From Skermanella rosea (GTDB lineage Bacteria > Pseudomonadota > Alphaproteobacteria > Azospirillales > Azospirillaceae), in assembly GCF_016806835.2 (NCBI RefSeq), contig NZ_CP086111.1, positions 2,739,001 to 2,803,000 on the forward strand: 64,000 nt of DNA. Direction: 5' to 3'. The position numbers and the translations under genes are program-made. The notes under the pieces are model-generated. The model was given only the letters and a program-made list of their open reading frames with translations, had not been told where the DNA came from and did not search any database. Each line of letters opens with the position of its first letter. Position 1 is the stretch's first letter. This document shows positions 16,737 to 25,183 of this stretch, piece after piece.

Positions 16737-17701
16737 GCGCCCCGGCCGCTCCCGCCACCCGACGCGGCACCCGGATCGACCCGGTCAGGCTGCTGCGGAC
16801 CTTGCTGCCCGCGATCGCCCTGGCGCTGATGCTGACGGTGATCTTCTCCCAGCAACCGCGCGCCATGAGCTATGTCGGCCTGACGCTTCTGCTGAACCTG
16901 GCGATCCCGGTGATCCTGGCGACCCTGGCCCAGCTCTGCGTCATCACCGTCGGCGACCTGGACCTGTCGATCGGCAGCTTCGTCGGCCTGTGCGCCTGCA
17001 TCGCGGCGACCCTGCTCGACCAGACGCCTTTCCTGGGCGTGCTGGCGCTGGCCGCCGCCGTCGCGGCCTATGGGCTGGTCGGCGCCCTGATCCACTGGCG
17101 CAACCTGCCCTCGATCGTGGTGACCCTGGGGCTGTCCTTCATCTGGACCGGGCTCGCCGTCCTGATCCTGCCGACCCCGGGCGGACGCGCGCCGGAGTAC
17201 CTGACCGCCGTCATGAAGTGGAAGCCCGACTACGTGCCGCTGCCGATCCTCTACGCGGCGCTGCTGGCGGTCGCCGTCCACCTGCTGATGCGGTCCTCCT
17301 TCGGCACCATCCTGCGGGGCGCCGGCGGCAACCCCAAGGCCCTGGCGAACGCGGGATGGTCGCTGCTGCGGGCGCGGGTGACGCTGTACCTGATCGCCGG
17401 CGGCCTGGGCACCCTGTCCGGCCTCGCCCTGGTCGGCCTGACCACCTCGGGCGACGCCAACATGGCGCTGCGCTACACGCTGATGTCGATCGCCGGGGTG
17501 ATCCTGGGAGGGGGCGAGTTCACCGGCGGCCGGGTCAACCCCGTCGGCGCCGTCCTGGGCGCCATGACGCTGACGCTGGCCGGTTCGTTCCTGACCTTCA
17601 TGCACATCCCGCCGGACTGGCAGATCGGCGCCCAGGGGGCGATCCTCATCATCGTGCTGGCGCTCCGCGCCGTGCTGAACCGGGCGGACGAACGGGCATG
17701 A
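16733..17701 (+). CDS. Sugar ABC transporter permease 1
   Basis: The 322-residue inner-membrane permease of the BPD_transp_2 family has about nine hydrophobic spans. Family motifs include [17 protein letters not shown] near 65, [15 protein letters not shown] near 125, and [12 protein letters not shown] before the conserved cytoplasmic loop. Translational coupling on both sides (4-bp overlaps) shows it is part of the binding-protein/ATPase/permease operon and probably forms a heterodimer with the next permease. Confidence 0.9.
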   Translation: MSAPAAPATRRGTRIDPVRLLRTLLPAIALALMLTVIFSQQPRAMSYVGLTLLLNLAIPVILATLAQLCVITVGDLDLSIGSFVGLCACIAATLLDQTPFLGVLALAAAVAAYGLVGALIHWRNLPSIVVTLGLSFIWTGLAVLILPTPGGRAPEYLTAVMKWKPDYVPLPILYAALLAVAVHLLMRSSFGTILRGAGGNPKALANAGWSLLRARVTLYLIAGGLGTLSGLALVGLTTSGDANMALRYTLMSIAGVILGGGEFTGGRVNPVGAVLGAMTLTLAGSFLTFMHIPPDWQIGAQGAILIIVLALRAVLNRADERA

Positions 17702-18651
17702 CCGCCCTGTCGCCGAAACACCGGATGGCGGTGCCGGTCTGGGTCTGGCCGCTGGCGGCCGCCGCGGCGATCCTGGCGATCACCCTGGCCTATTCCGGCG
17801 GACGCGGCGCCGCGGAGATCGCGGCGGCGGCGGTGACCTTTTCAGCATTGTTCGTGATCGTCGGGCTGGGCCAGATGCTGGTGATCACCTCCGGCCCCGG
17901 CAACGTGGACCTGTCGATCCCGGCCGCGATCTCGCTGTCCGGCGCCATCGCCATGAAGGTGATGGACGGCAGCGACGCCCTGATCGCCGCCGGGCTCGCG
18001 GCGGCGCTGGGCGCTGCCATGCTGCTGGGCGTCGCGAACTACCTGCTGATCCGGCTGCTGCGGATCCCGCCGATCATCGCGACGCTGTCCAGCTCGCTGA
18101 TCGTCCAGTCGGTCGCGATCGCCTACGGCCGCGGGCTGAAGATCAAGCCGCCGCCCGTGTTCGCCGATTTCTGCACCGGCCGCACCCTGGGCGTCCCGAA
18201 CCTGGCGCTGGTGGCCGCGGCGCTGACCGCCCTGGTGCTGCTGGTCCTGTCGCGCACCGTCTATGGCCGCACTCTCCTGGCGCTGGGCCAGAACCCGCGG
18301 GCGGCACGGCTGGCGGGCACTCCGGTGGCGCGGACGCGGCTGACCACCTCCGTCGCGTCGGCCACCCTGGCAGGCCTGTGCGGAACCCTGCTGGCGGGGT
18401 TCTCCGGCGGGTCGTCGCTGAACATGGGGGAGGAGTACCTGCTCGCCTCCATCGCGGTCACCGTGATCGGCGGGACCAGCGTGGCCGGCGGACGCGCCGA
18501 ACCTCTGGGAATCTGGGGTGCCGCGCTGCTGCTGTTCCTGATCGTGACGATGCTGAACACCTTCGGCCTGAGCGCCGGAGTGCGCCTCGTCGCGACCGGT
18601 ATCATCATCGTCGCCGTGATCGCGATCGGCGGCGGAGCGAAGCGGATCTGA
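17698..18651 (+). CDS. Sugar ABC transporter permease 2
   Basis: The 317-residue BPD_transp_2 permease has VITSGPGNVDLSIPAAISLS near 60, PPIIATLSSSLIVQSVAIAY near 125, GQNPRAARLAGTPVARTR near 200 and a C-terminal VTVIGGTSVAGGRAEPLG. The ATG overlaps the stop of permease 1. It ends the operon; a hairpin with a T-tract follows at 18680-18709. Confidence 0.9.
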   Translation: MTALSPKHRMAVPVWVWPLAAAAAILAITLAYSGGRGAAEIAAAAVTFSALFVIVGLGQMLVITSGPGNVDLSIPAAISLSGAIAMKVMDGSDALIAAGLAAALGAAMLLGVANYLLIRLLRIPPIIATLSSSLIVQSVAIAYGRGLKIKPPPVFADFCTGRTLGVPNLALVAAALTALVLLVLSRTVYGRTLLALGQNPRAARLAGTPVARTRLTTSVASATLAGLCGTLLAGFSGGSSLNMGEEYLLASIAVTVIGGTSVAGGRAEPLGIWGAALLLFLIVTMLNTFGLSAGVRLVATGIIIVAVIAIGGGAKRI

Positions 18652-18679
18652 CCCGACCAAGGTACAGGCATGAGAAAAA

Positions 18680-18709
18680 GCGCGAAAAACGATTTCCGCG
18701 CCATTTTTT
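18680..18709 (+). terminator. Putative intrinsic terminator of the sugar ABC operon
   Basis: GCGCG (18680-18684) pairs with CGCGC (18697-18701), with an additional AAA/TTT pairing inside, and TTTTTT follows at 18704-18709, about 30 bp after the last permease stop. The stem is short and has a bulge. Confidence 0.45.
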
Positions 18710-18744
18710 CAGTGAACCAAATCTGCCTTGGCCCGTTTTTGCAG

Positions 18745-18825
18745 TGCGGTAGTGATACCGCATACGCCTTCTTGGGCGTTTCCTCCCTAGACTTCAGGCC
18801 GTCCGCCAGGACGGCCTATTTTTTT
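18745..18825 (+). ncRNA. Candidate small RNA with two hairpins, CCTCC motif and terminator
   Basis: Three structures follow one another: a perfect 7-bp hairpin TGCGGTA-GTGA-TACCGCA (18745-18762), a second hairpin ACGCC/GGCGT (18764-18779), and a 9-bp terminator stem AGGCCGTCC/GGACGGCCT (18796-18817) followed by ATTTTTTT. The linker between the second and third hairpins reads TTCCTCCCTAG, an anti-Shine-Dalgarno-like CU-rich stretch of the kind exposed in several alphaproteobacterial regulatory sRNAs. The 5' end is not known and may lie upstream. It could instead be an elaborate 3' end of the ABC operon. Confidence 0.5.
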
Positions 18826-18940
18826 GCATGTTTTCGAGAGAATTGACAAATAGTCTTAAGGATATGCACTTTGGTTGAAGGCGATGATTGGAGATCCACC
18901 TATCTGACAGGGACAGGCCTGTCGGAGAAAGGAGCTTTCC

Positions 18941-19909
18941 ATGCGGAAGACATTGATTGCCGGAACCGCCCTGATGATGCTCATGGGCGTCGGACCCGCC
19001 TTCGCCGAATTGACGATGCAGGAGTACCAGGTTCCGTCGGGTTCCCGCCCGCACGACGTGGCGCCCGCTCCCGACGGCGCGGTGTGGTACACCGCCCAGC
19101 GGCACGGCGCCCTCGGCCGGCTCGATCCCTCGACCGGCAAGGTCGAGCAGATCCCCCTGGGCGACGGCTCGGCGCCGCACGGTGTCATCGTCGGTCCGGA
19201 CGGCGCGCCCTGGATCACCGACGGCGGCCTGAACGCGATCGTCCGGGTCGATCCAGCCACCCGCGAGGTGACGCGCTTTCCCTTACCCACCGACGCCGAG
19301 GACGCCAACCTGAACACCGCCGCCTTCGACGGCAAGGGCGTGCTCTGGTTCACCGGCCAGAACGGCATCTATGGGCGGCTGGACCCGGCGACGCGGAAGA
19401 TGGAAGTTTTCGAGGCGCCGGAGGGCCGCGGACCCTACGGCATCACCGCGACGCCCGGCGGCGACATTTATTACGCCTCGCTCGCCGGCAGCCACATCGC
19501 GCGCATCGACACGGAAACCGGCAAGGCGACGGTGATCGAGCCGCCGACCGAGGACCAGGGCGCCCGGCGGGTCTGGTCGGACAGCCGCGGGCGCATCTGG
19601 GTCAGCGAATGGAACAGCGGCCAGGTCAGCGTCTACGACCCCGGCGCGCGGACCTGGGAAAGCTGGAAGCTGCCCGGCGAAGACCCGCTGACCTATGCCG
19701 TCTATGTCGACGAGGACGACAAGGTCTGGCTCAGCGATTTCGGCGGCAACGCCCTGGTGCGGTTCGATCCGGAGACCGAACGCTTCGACGTCCAGCGGCA
19801 CCCCCGGCCGGAAGCCAACGTCCGCCAGATCCTGGGCCGGAGCGGCGAGGTCTGGGCGCCGGAATCCGGCACGGACACCCTGGTGGTGGTCCGCACCGGC
19901 CGGGACTGA
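18941..19909 (+). CDS. Secreted Vgb/streptogramin lyase-like beta-propeller protein
   Basis: The 322-residue protein has a signal peptide (MRKTLIAGTALMMLMGVGPA, cleavage after AFA) and about six repeated blades of the Vgb/SMP-30 type. Examples are PHDVAPAPDGAVWYTAQRHG, APHGVIVGPDGAPWITDGG and GPYGITATPGGDIYYASLAG. Real Vgb linearises streptogramin B. Most homologues in environmental proteobacteria are periplasmic proteins of unknown or lactonase-like function, so resistance should not be assumed. GAAAGGAG precedes the ATG. Confidence 0.8.
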   Translation: MRKTLIAGTALMMLMGVGPAFAELTMQEYQVPSGSRPHDVAPAPDGAVWYTAQRHGALGRLDPSTGKVEQIPLGDGSAPHGVIVGPDGAPWITDGGLNAIVRVDPATREVTRFPLPTDAEDANLNTAAFDGKGVLWFTGQNGIYGRLDPATRKMEVFEAPEGRGPYGITATPGGDIYYASLAGSHIARIDTETGKATVIEPPTEDQGARRVWSDSRGRIWVSEWNSGQVSVYDPGARTWESWKLPGEDPLTYAVYVDEDDKVWLSDFGGNALVRFDPETERFDVQRHPRPEANVRQILGRSGEVWAPESGTDTLVVVRTGRD

Positions 19910-19922
19910 CGCAGGACGGGTC

Positions 19923-20951
19923 CTACGGAGTCGGGTTTCCGCCGGTCACGCCGTACACTTCGCCGGTGACGAAGCTCGACTCCTGGGAGGCGAGCAGGAC
20001 ATAGGTCGGCGCCACCTCGGCCGGCTGCCCGGGCCGGCCGAACGGCGATCCCTCGCCGAAGCTCGTGATCTTTTCGGGCGGCTGCCCGCCGCTCGGCTGG
20101 AGCGGCGTCCAGAACGGGCCGGGCGCCACCGCGTTCACGCGGATCCCCTTCTGAACGAGCTGCTTCGCCAAGGACTTGGTGAAGGAGACGATGCAAGCCT
20201 TGGTCTGGGCATAATCGAACAGGTTCGCCGAGGGCTCGTACGCCTGGATCGACGACGTGTTGATGATCGTCGCCCCTTCGGCGAGGTGCGGCAGGGCCGC
20301 CTTGGTGATCCAGAACATCGCGTAGACGTTGGTCTTGAACGTCGAATCGAACTGCTCGGTGGTGATGTCCAGGATCGACTGCTGCGACGCTTGCTTGGCC
20401 GCGTTGTTCACCAGGATGTCCAGCCCGCCCAGTCCTTCGACGGCCCTGGCGACGAGCTGGCCGCAGAATCCCTCGTCCCGGATGTCGCCGGGGATCGCGA
20501 CCGCCTTCCGGCCTTCCGCCTCGATCAACTGTACGACCTCGCGGGCGTCCGGCTCCTCCACCGGCAGGTAGTTGATCGCGACGTCGGCTCCCTCGCGGGC
20601 GAACGCGATGGCCGCGGCGCGGCCGATGCCGCTGTCCCCGCCGGTGATCAGCGCCTTGCGGCCAATCAGCTTGCCGGCGCCCCTGTAGCTCTTCTCGCCA
20701 TGGTCGGGCCGGGGCTCCATCTTCGAGGCGAGCCCCGGCGGCTCCTGGCGCTGCTGAGGAAAGGGCGGTTTCGGATACTGGGTCAGCGGATTCTGCTTGG
20801 CTGCCTGGGGAGGAACCGCGGCGGTGCTCCCGGCCTGCTGCGCGGCGGCCGGGGAGACTCCCGGCAGGGCGGCCGCGGCGACCATACCGGCGCTCATCCC
20901 GCCGAGGACGGTGCGGCGGGACGGCGAAGTGGTGGTGTCTTTCGGATCCAT
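19923..20951 (-). CDS. SDR-family oxidoreductase with N-terminal Tat signal
   Basis: The 342-residue protein combines a twin-arginine signal-like leader ([20 protein letters not shown], ending AAAQ), a Pro/Gln-rich linker, and a classical short-chain dehydrogenase. The latter has the NAD(P) motif [24 protein letters not shown], and the catalytic Ser with YxxxK in [12 protein letters not shown]. The C-terminus is [14 protein letters not shown]. The SDR part resembles YghA/general-stress 39-type enzymes. A Tat leader on an NAD(P)-dependent SDR is uncommon, though cofactor-loaded proteins are natural Tat cargo. The substrate is unknown. Confidence 0.82.
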   Translation of the reverse strand: MDPKDTTTSPSRRTVLGGMSAGMVAAAALPGVSPAAAQQAGSTAAVPPQAAKQNPLTQYPKPPFPQQRQEPPGLASKMEPRPDHGEKSYRGAGKLIGRKALITGGDSGIGRAAAIAFAREGADVAINYLPVEEPDAREVVQLIEAEGRKAVAIPGDIRDEGFCGQLVARAVEGLGGLDILVNNAAKQASQQSILDITTEQFDSTFKTNVYAMFWITKAALPHLAEGATIINTSSIQAYEPSANLFDYAQTKACIVSFTKSLAKQLVQKGIRVNAVAPGPFWTPLQPSGGQPPEKITSFGEGSPFGRPGQPAEVAPTYVLLASQESSFVTGEVYGVTGGNPTP

Positions 20952-21177
20952 GGCCTTGCTTCTACGACTGTTCGACAGGGTGGACCGGATGCGTCCACGC
21001 GCCGACCAACAGCGGATCCCTAACCGCCATGCGCCGTTTCGATCGTGGTATCCCGCCTGCCCGGAAGACTCCAATTCGCGGGCGACGGCTCCTCCCGGCC
21101 GGTTGATGTGTTCCACGGGGGACGTTCCGTCCCGAGACGGATCGGCACGACGACCCGGCACAGGAGACCGAAGCCAG

Positions 21178-21729
21178 ATGACCGCAAACCCGCACCGCGA
21201 ATGTCCCAGCGACGAAGCCAACAGCAAGCAGCTCGCCATCGCCCGGCGCGAGGGAGCGGCGTACCAGGAAGGCCTGCGGGTCATGGCGACCGAAGTCGCC
21301 GACACCGGCGGCACCCAGCAGGCCGGCGATTATATCGTCGGGTTCGCGCAGGAACGCGCCGAAGGCATGTACCACCTGCGCGGCGAGGGCAAGCTGGAAT
21401 GGATGGAGCCCGGGGAGGAGAACTGCCACCTGGAGGTCTCGGTTTCCGACGCGGGCGATGGACGCTTCATCCCCTACCTGACGATCTACGCGACCCTGAC
21501 CAAGGACAGCGGCGAGGTGGTCGGGCCGATCCGGATGCCGTTCGTCTGGCACCCGGGCCTGTATCACTACGGCGCCAACCTCAAGGTGCCGGGAGACGGT
21601 ACCTACGACCTCGCCGTCAGGATCGAACCGCCCGACTTCATGCGGCACGACGAGGTCAACGGGAAGCGCTACGCCGAAACCGTCGAGGTCTCGTTCCCCG
21701 GGGTGTCGATCACGACCGGGCGCGAGTAG
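21178..21729 (+). CDS. P19/Tp34-like iron-transport family protein, no signal peptide
   Basis: The 183-residue protein shows features of the P19/Tp34 (Fe2+ transport protein) beta-sandwich family: acidic N-terminal [36 protein letters not shown] near 100, a metal-region-like [16 protein letters not shown] near 125, and [20 protein letters not shown]. Classical members are periplasmic and bind Cu/Fe through His and Met. Here no signal peptide is visible and the N-terminus is hydrophilic. The assignment rests on fold-level motif similarity, so it is moderate. Confidence 0.6.
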   Translation: MTANPHRECPSDEANSKQLAIARREGAAYQEGLRVMATEVADTGGTQQAGDYIVGFAQERAEGMYHLRGEGKLEWMEPGEENCHLEVSVSDAGDGRFIPYLTIYATLTKDSGEVVGPIRMPFVWHPGLYHYGANLKVPGDGTYDLAVRIEPPDFMRHDEVNGKRYAETVEVSFPGVSITTGRE

Positions 21730-21743
21730 CGCCCGGCGGCAGA

Positions 21744-21770
21744 TTCCCGGCCCGTACCGCGGGCCGGGAA
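21744..21770. terminator. Perfect hairpin between convergent genes
   Basis: TTCCCGGCCCG and CGGGCCGGGAA pair over 11 bp around TACCG, between the stop of the P19-like gene and the end of the RTX gene. It may terminate both directions. No long T-tract is present. Confidence 0.5.
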
Positions 21771-21779
21771 CCTCTTGGG

Positions 21780-22829
21780 TCAGACGAAGAAGTAATCCAC
21801 CCCGAGGACGAGGTCGGGGGCGTCCACCGTCAGCACCGCGTCGGTATCGTCGTCCAGGAAGTCGAAGGTCGTGGAGCCGGCGCTCTCCGTGACCTTGATC
21901 CTGTCGGGAGTGGCGGGCAGCTGCAGTTCGAGCGCGTCTCCGCCCGCCCTGCCCGCCCCTTCGAAGCGGGTGATCGTCTCCCCCAGCATGTCGGGCAGGT
22001 AATCGCTGAACACGTCGTCGCCGGACCCGCCGACCATCCAGTCCAAGCCGGTGCCGCCGCTGATCCGGTCCTTACCGGCGCCGCCATACAGCTCGTCGTT
22101 GCCGTCGCCGCCGCCGATGATGTCGGCGCCGTTCCTGCCGAAAAGCACCTGGTCGCCGGCGCCGGCCACCAGGAAGTCGTCGTGCGGGGTCGCGAGGACG
22201 GTGTAGTCGATCTCCTGCTCGCCCCGCGTCTCGATCACGACGGGACCCAGGCTGGAGATCTCGAAACGTTCGATGCCGTCGACCGGGGCGAAGATGTACG
22301 GCGCATCTTCCGGCGTGGAATTGCCGACCAGCAGGCTCAGGGTTCCCTCCTCGGCGAGGATTCCGACCTCGCCCCGGAACGGGCCGTCCCATCCCCCGTC
22401 GAAATCATCGATGTAGTAACGCACCTCGCTGTCGACGCGCAGCGTGTCCCGGCCGGCGCCGCCGTCCAGCTCGGGGCCGGGAACGAACTGGTCCCGCAGG
22501 TCGATCGGTCCGGTCTTCCAGACCAGGGTGTCGTTCCCCTCGTCGCCGTGGACCTTGTCGGCACCGGTCCCGCCGTCGAGATAATCGCTGCCCGCTCCGC
22601 CGAAGAGCCTGTCGGCGCCGCTCTCCCCGTAAAGGCTGTCGCTCCCGGCCCCGCCCCGTACGACATCGTTGCCGGTTCCTGCCCGGATCTCGTCCCTGCC
22701 GATCCCCCCGTTCAGAACGTCCGATCCGGCCAGCCCCTTGACGATATCGTTGCCTGCCAGTCCGTTGAGGACATCGCTTTTCGGCGTCCCGACCAGAATG
22801 TCCGGACCGTTCGTTCCATCCTTCCGCAT
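21780..22829 (-). CDS. RTX calcium-binding repeat protein
   Basis: The 349-residue protein has two blocks of glycine-rich RTX nonapeptides (GGxGxDxLx). The N-terminal block is about residues 9-105 (e.g. NGLAGNDIVKGLAGSDVLNG) and the second about 235-285 (GGGDGNDELYGGAGKDRISG). They are separated by a non-repetitive beta-type region. Such repeats bind Ca2+ outside the cell, and the protein is probably secreted by a type I system from its C-terminal end (LVLGVDYFFV). No enzymatic domain or adjacent type I exporter is visible. The start at 22829 follows GGGAGCGG. Confidence 0.85.
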   Translation of the reverse strand: MRKDGTNGPDILVGTPKSDVLNGLAGNDIVKGLAGSDVLNGGIGRDEIRAGTGNDVVRGGAGSDSLYGESGADRLFGGAGSDYLDGGTGADKVHGDEGNDTLVWKTGPIDLRDQFVPGPELDGGAGRDTLRVDSEVRYYIDDFDGGWDGPFRGEVGILAEEGTLSLLVGNSTPEDAPYIFAPVDGIERFEISSLGPVVIETRGEQEIDYTVLATPHDDFLVAGAGDQVLFGRNGADIIGGGDGNDELYGGAGKDRISGGTGLDWMVGGSGDDVFSDYLPDMLGETITRFEGAGRAGGDALELQLPATPDRIKVTESAGSTTFDFLDDDTDAVLTVDAPDLVLGVDYFFV

Positions 22830-23243
22830 CGTCCGCTCCCGTTCCGTTTCTTCTTTGGCCTGGCTGCGAAGACCGATGGTGGCCAAAAACCAAGGATACG
22901 ATCAAGTATACAAATCAGACATTGCAGTACCGTGTTCATGCAAACACAAACCGTCAACTCTATCATTGGAGATTGCCGGATCGTGTCCTATTTGAGTACC
23001 TATCTTCCTTATCATTATACAATTCCGCACGGGGCCGCAGAGCCATTGGTATATGGGCAGCCATCACCTGATTTGATATCCGCAGGGTCCTGCATTGGTC
23101 CGCGATGGGACGACCGCGCGACCTGCATCCAGGCGCAAGGATCGGAATGCGGCAGGCGCGTATCCGGCATAGATGTAGCGTCATAGTTTCCTCATCATCG
23201 CCGCCCGGTCGTCTTCCGATCCGGGCTGGGAAAGGAGATCAGC
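22830..23243. other. 414-bp gap, lower GC, no gene seen
   Basis: This is the region upstream of both the minus-strand RTX gene and the plus-strand Ada-domain gene. It is noticeably richer in A/T than its surroundings, and the frames in it have no protein features. Promoters for both flanking genes should lie here, but no clear -35/-10 pair was found. Confidence 0.4.
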
Positions 23244-23522
23244 ATGCCCGCTCCCGACGCCAGCGCAGCCTTGCCCCACGAACCGGAAGCCGACTTGCGG
23301 TGGACGATGCTGCTCGCGCGCGACAGGTCCGCCGACGGCACCTTCGTCTATGCGGTAAGGACGACCGGCGTATTCTGCCGCCCGTCCTGCCCGTCGCGCC
23401 TGCCGAAGCGGGAAAACGTCGACTTCTTCGCGACCGCGTCGGAAGCGGAAGCGGCGGGATACCGCGCCTGCCGGCGCTGCCGTCCGCCGGCGGCGGCAGG
23501 CTTGGCTCCGCCGGGTGGCTGA
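23244..23522 (+). CDS. Stand-alone Ada zinc-binding (methylphosphotriester) domain protein
   Basis: The 92-residue protein consists almost only of the Ada N-terminal domain: WTMLLARDRSADGTFVYAV, RTTGVFCRPSCPSRLPKREN and AAGYRACRRCRPP. The four zinc cysteines (VFCRPSC and ACRRC) are all present. The first is the methyl acceptor from DNA phosphotriesters in E. coli Ada. The AraC and O6-methyltransferase domains are absent and no remainder of them is visible downstream. It may be a functional single-domain repair or sensing protein, or a truncated ada. AAAGGAG precedes the ATG. Confidence 0.8.
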   Translation: MPAPDASAALPHEPEADLRWTMLLARDRSADGTFVYAVRTTGVFCRPSCPSRLPKRENVDFFATASEAEAAGYRACRRCRPPAAAGLAPPGG

Positions 23523-23677
23523 GCCGCCGCAGGTCCTCCATCCAGCATGGAACCCCCTGCTCCCTCCGGCGTTGTCAAGCCACGTCCTAGTCCAAAGGGC
23601 TAAAACCGGGGGAGGGGAAATGATGCCTATGCTTTTCACAACAAAGTTCCTTTGCCTGCTTCGGCATAGGTGACGGG

Positions 23678-25021
23678 ATGTCGGGAACCTATCTGATCCT
23701 GGTCGCCGCGGCCGGCATTTCCGCCCTGCTTTATCTGGTCATCAGGGTAAGGCTCCACGCCTTCGTCACGCTGCTGCTGGTCAGCCTCCTGGTCGGCGTC
23801 GCCGCCGGGATGCCGCTCGGAGACGTGATCAAGTCGGTCGAACGGGGCATGGGCGGCACGCTCGGCTTTGTCGCGGTGGTGGTCGGCCTTGGCGCCATGT
23901 TCGGCCAGATGCTTGAAGTCTCCGGCGGCGCGGAACGGCTGGCCCGCACATTGGTGCGGCGGTTCGGCGACGACAAGGTGCAGTGGGCGCTCGGCCTGAC
24001 CGGCTTCATCGTCTCGATCCCAGTGTTCCTGGACGTGGCGATCGTCATCCTGGTGCCGATCCTCTACAGGCTGGCTCGCGACAGCGGCCGGCCGCTGCTC
24101 TATTACGGCATTCCGCTGGTGGCCGGCGGCGCCGTGACCCACGCCTTCATCCCGCCGACGCCGGGCCCGATCGCGGTGGCCGACCTGCTGGGCGCCGACC
24201 TGGGATGGGTGATCCTTTACGGCACGATCTGCGGCCTGCCCGCCATGGTCCTGGCCGGGCCGATCTGGGGCAGCTACATCTCCAAGCGGATCACCAAGGG
24301 CGTGCCCGACTACGTCATCCTGAAGGACATCGACGAGAGCCGCGAGCTTCCCAGCTTCGGCGAGGTGCTGGCGATCATCCTGACGCCGCTGCTCCTGATC
24401 CTGGTCAGCACCACGTCGGCCATCCTGCTGGAGGAAGGGAACGTCGTGCGCTCGTTCCTGGGCTTCATCGGCCATCCCTATTCGGCGCTGCTCATCGCGA
24501 CGCTGCTGGCGATGGTGCTGCTCGGCTCCCGCCGGGGCTACGGCAAGGAGGAGATCCAGGACATCGTCAACAAGGCCCTGGAACCGGCCGGCATCATCAT
24601 CCTGGTGACGGGTGCCGGCGGCGTGTTCAAGCAGGTCCTGATCGACAGCGGCGTCGGCCAGGTGCTGGGCGACATGATGTCGGCGTCCGGCCTGCCTTAC
24701 CTGGTCCTGGCCTTCGTGGTGGCCGCGCTGATCCGGGTGGCCCAGGGGTCCGCGACGGTCGCCATGGTGACGGCGGCCGGTCTCGTCGGCCCGATCCTTC
24801 AGCAGAACAATGTCGAAGGCTCGCAACTCGCGCTAGCGACCATCGCCATCGCGGCGGGCGGCACGATCCTGAGCCACGTCAACGACAGCGGCTTCTGGCT
24901 GGTCAACCGCTTCTTCGGCCTGACCGAGAAGGAAACCCTCCAGTCCTGGACCGTCGCCGTGACCATCGTGTCGCTGGTCGGCTTCGCCATGGTCCTGCTG
25001 CTCGGCGCCATCGTCGGGTGA
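23678..25021 (+). CDS. GntP-family permease
   Basis: The 447-residue inner-membrane protein shows the GntP signatures VGLGAMFGQMLEVSGGAERL near 70, SIPVFLDVAIVILVPI near 115, IPPTPGPIAVADLLGADLGW near 160 and GSATVAMVTAAGLVGPIL near 360. Substrates in the family are gluconate and other hydroxy-acids, including 3-hydroxybutyrate-like acids. It lies upstream of the carnitine module, but the terminator-like hairpin at 25023 separates them, so a shared role is only possible. Confidence 0.85.
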   Translation: MSGTYLILVAAAGISALLYLVIRVRLHAFVTLLLVSLLVGVAAGMPLGDVIKSVERGMGGTLGFVAVVVGLGAMFGQMLEVSGGAERLARTLVRRFGDDKVQWALGLTGFIVSIPVFLDVAIVILVPILYRLARDSGRPLLYYGIPLVAGGAVTHAFIPPTPGPIAVADLLGADLGWVILYGTICGLPAMVLAGPIWGSYISKRITKGVPDYVILKDIDESRELPSFGEVLAIILTPLLLILVSTTSAILLEEGNVVRSFLGFIGHPYSALLIATLLAMVLLGSRRGYGKEEIQDIVNKALEPAGIIILVTGAGGVFKQVLIDSGVGQVLGDMMSASGLPYLVLAFVVAALIRVAQGSATVAMVTAAGLVGPILQQNNVEGSQLALATIAIAAGGTILSHVNDSGFWLVNRFFGLTEKETLQSWTVAVTIVSLVGFAMVLLLGAIVG

Positions 25022-25022
25022 T

Positions 25023-25045
25023 CCATCGCCGGCCGATGGCGTTTT
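25023..25045 (+). terminator. Intrinsic-terminator-like hairpin after gntP
   Basis: CCATCG and CGATGG pair around CCGGC, followed by CGTTTT, directly after the gntP stop codon. Confidence 0.55.
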
Positions 25046-25050
25046 CCGAG

Positions 25051-25083
25051 CCGTCATGTCGCCTGAGGTCAGGCGCATGACGG
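25051..25083. repeat. Long interrupted palindrome upstream of carnitine operon
   Basis: CCGTCATG (25051-25058) pairs with CATGACGG (25076-25083), and inside it GCCTGA pairs with TCAGGC across two bases. It could be an operator for a dimeric regulator such as CdhR, or a hairpin in the leader. Confidence 0.45.
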
Positions 25084-25117
25084 TTCCGGTCAAGCGGGCC
25101 GCCGCCGTTGCCGCAGA

Positions 25118-25159
25118 CTGGGGCTCCGGTCCGGGACCGTTCCCGGCCCGGAGCCCCAG
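25118..25159. repeat. 42-bp near-perfect palindrome before the BKACE gene
   Basis: CTGGGGCTCCGG and CCGGAGCCCCAG form 12 bp. After a single T/C mismatch, CCGGGA and TCCCGG form 6 more around CCGT. It ends 25 bp before the ATG of the next gene. There is no T-tract, so a regulatory RNA hairpin or operator is more likely than a terminator. Confidence 0.5.
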
Positions 25160-25183
25160 CAACGCCGAGCAGCGGTACCCGCC

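Noticed and set aside
18729-18744. Sigma-54-like promoter (TTGGCCCGTTTTTGCA) before the candidate sRNA
   Set aside because: The GG and GC elements are 9 bp apart instead of the required 10, so it is unlikely to be used by RpoN.
18941-19909. Calling the beta-propeller protein a streptogramin resistance enzyme
   Set aside because: Similarity is to the general Vgb-like propeller; a signal peptide and lack of resistance context argue against an antibiotic lyase.
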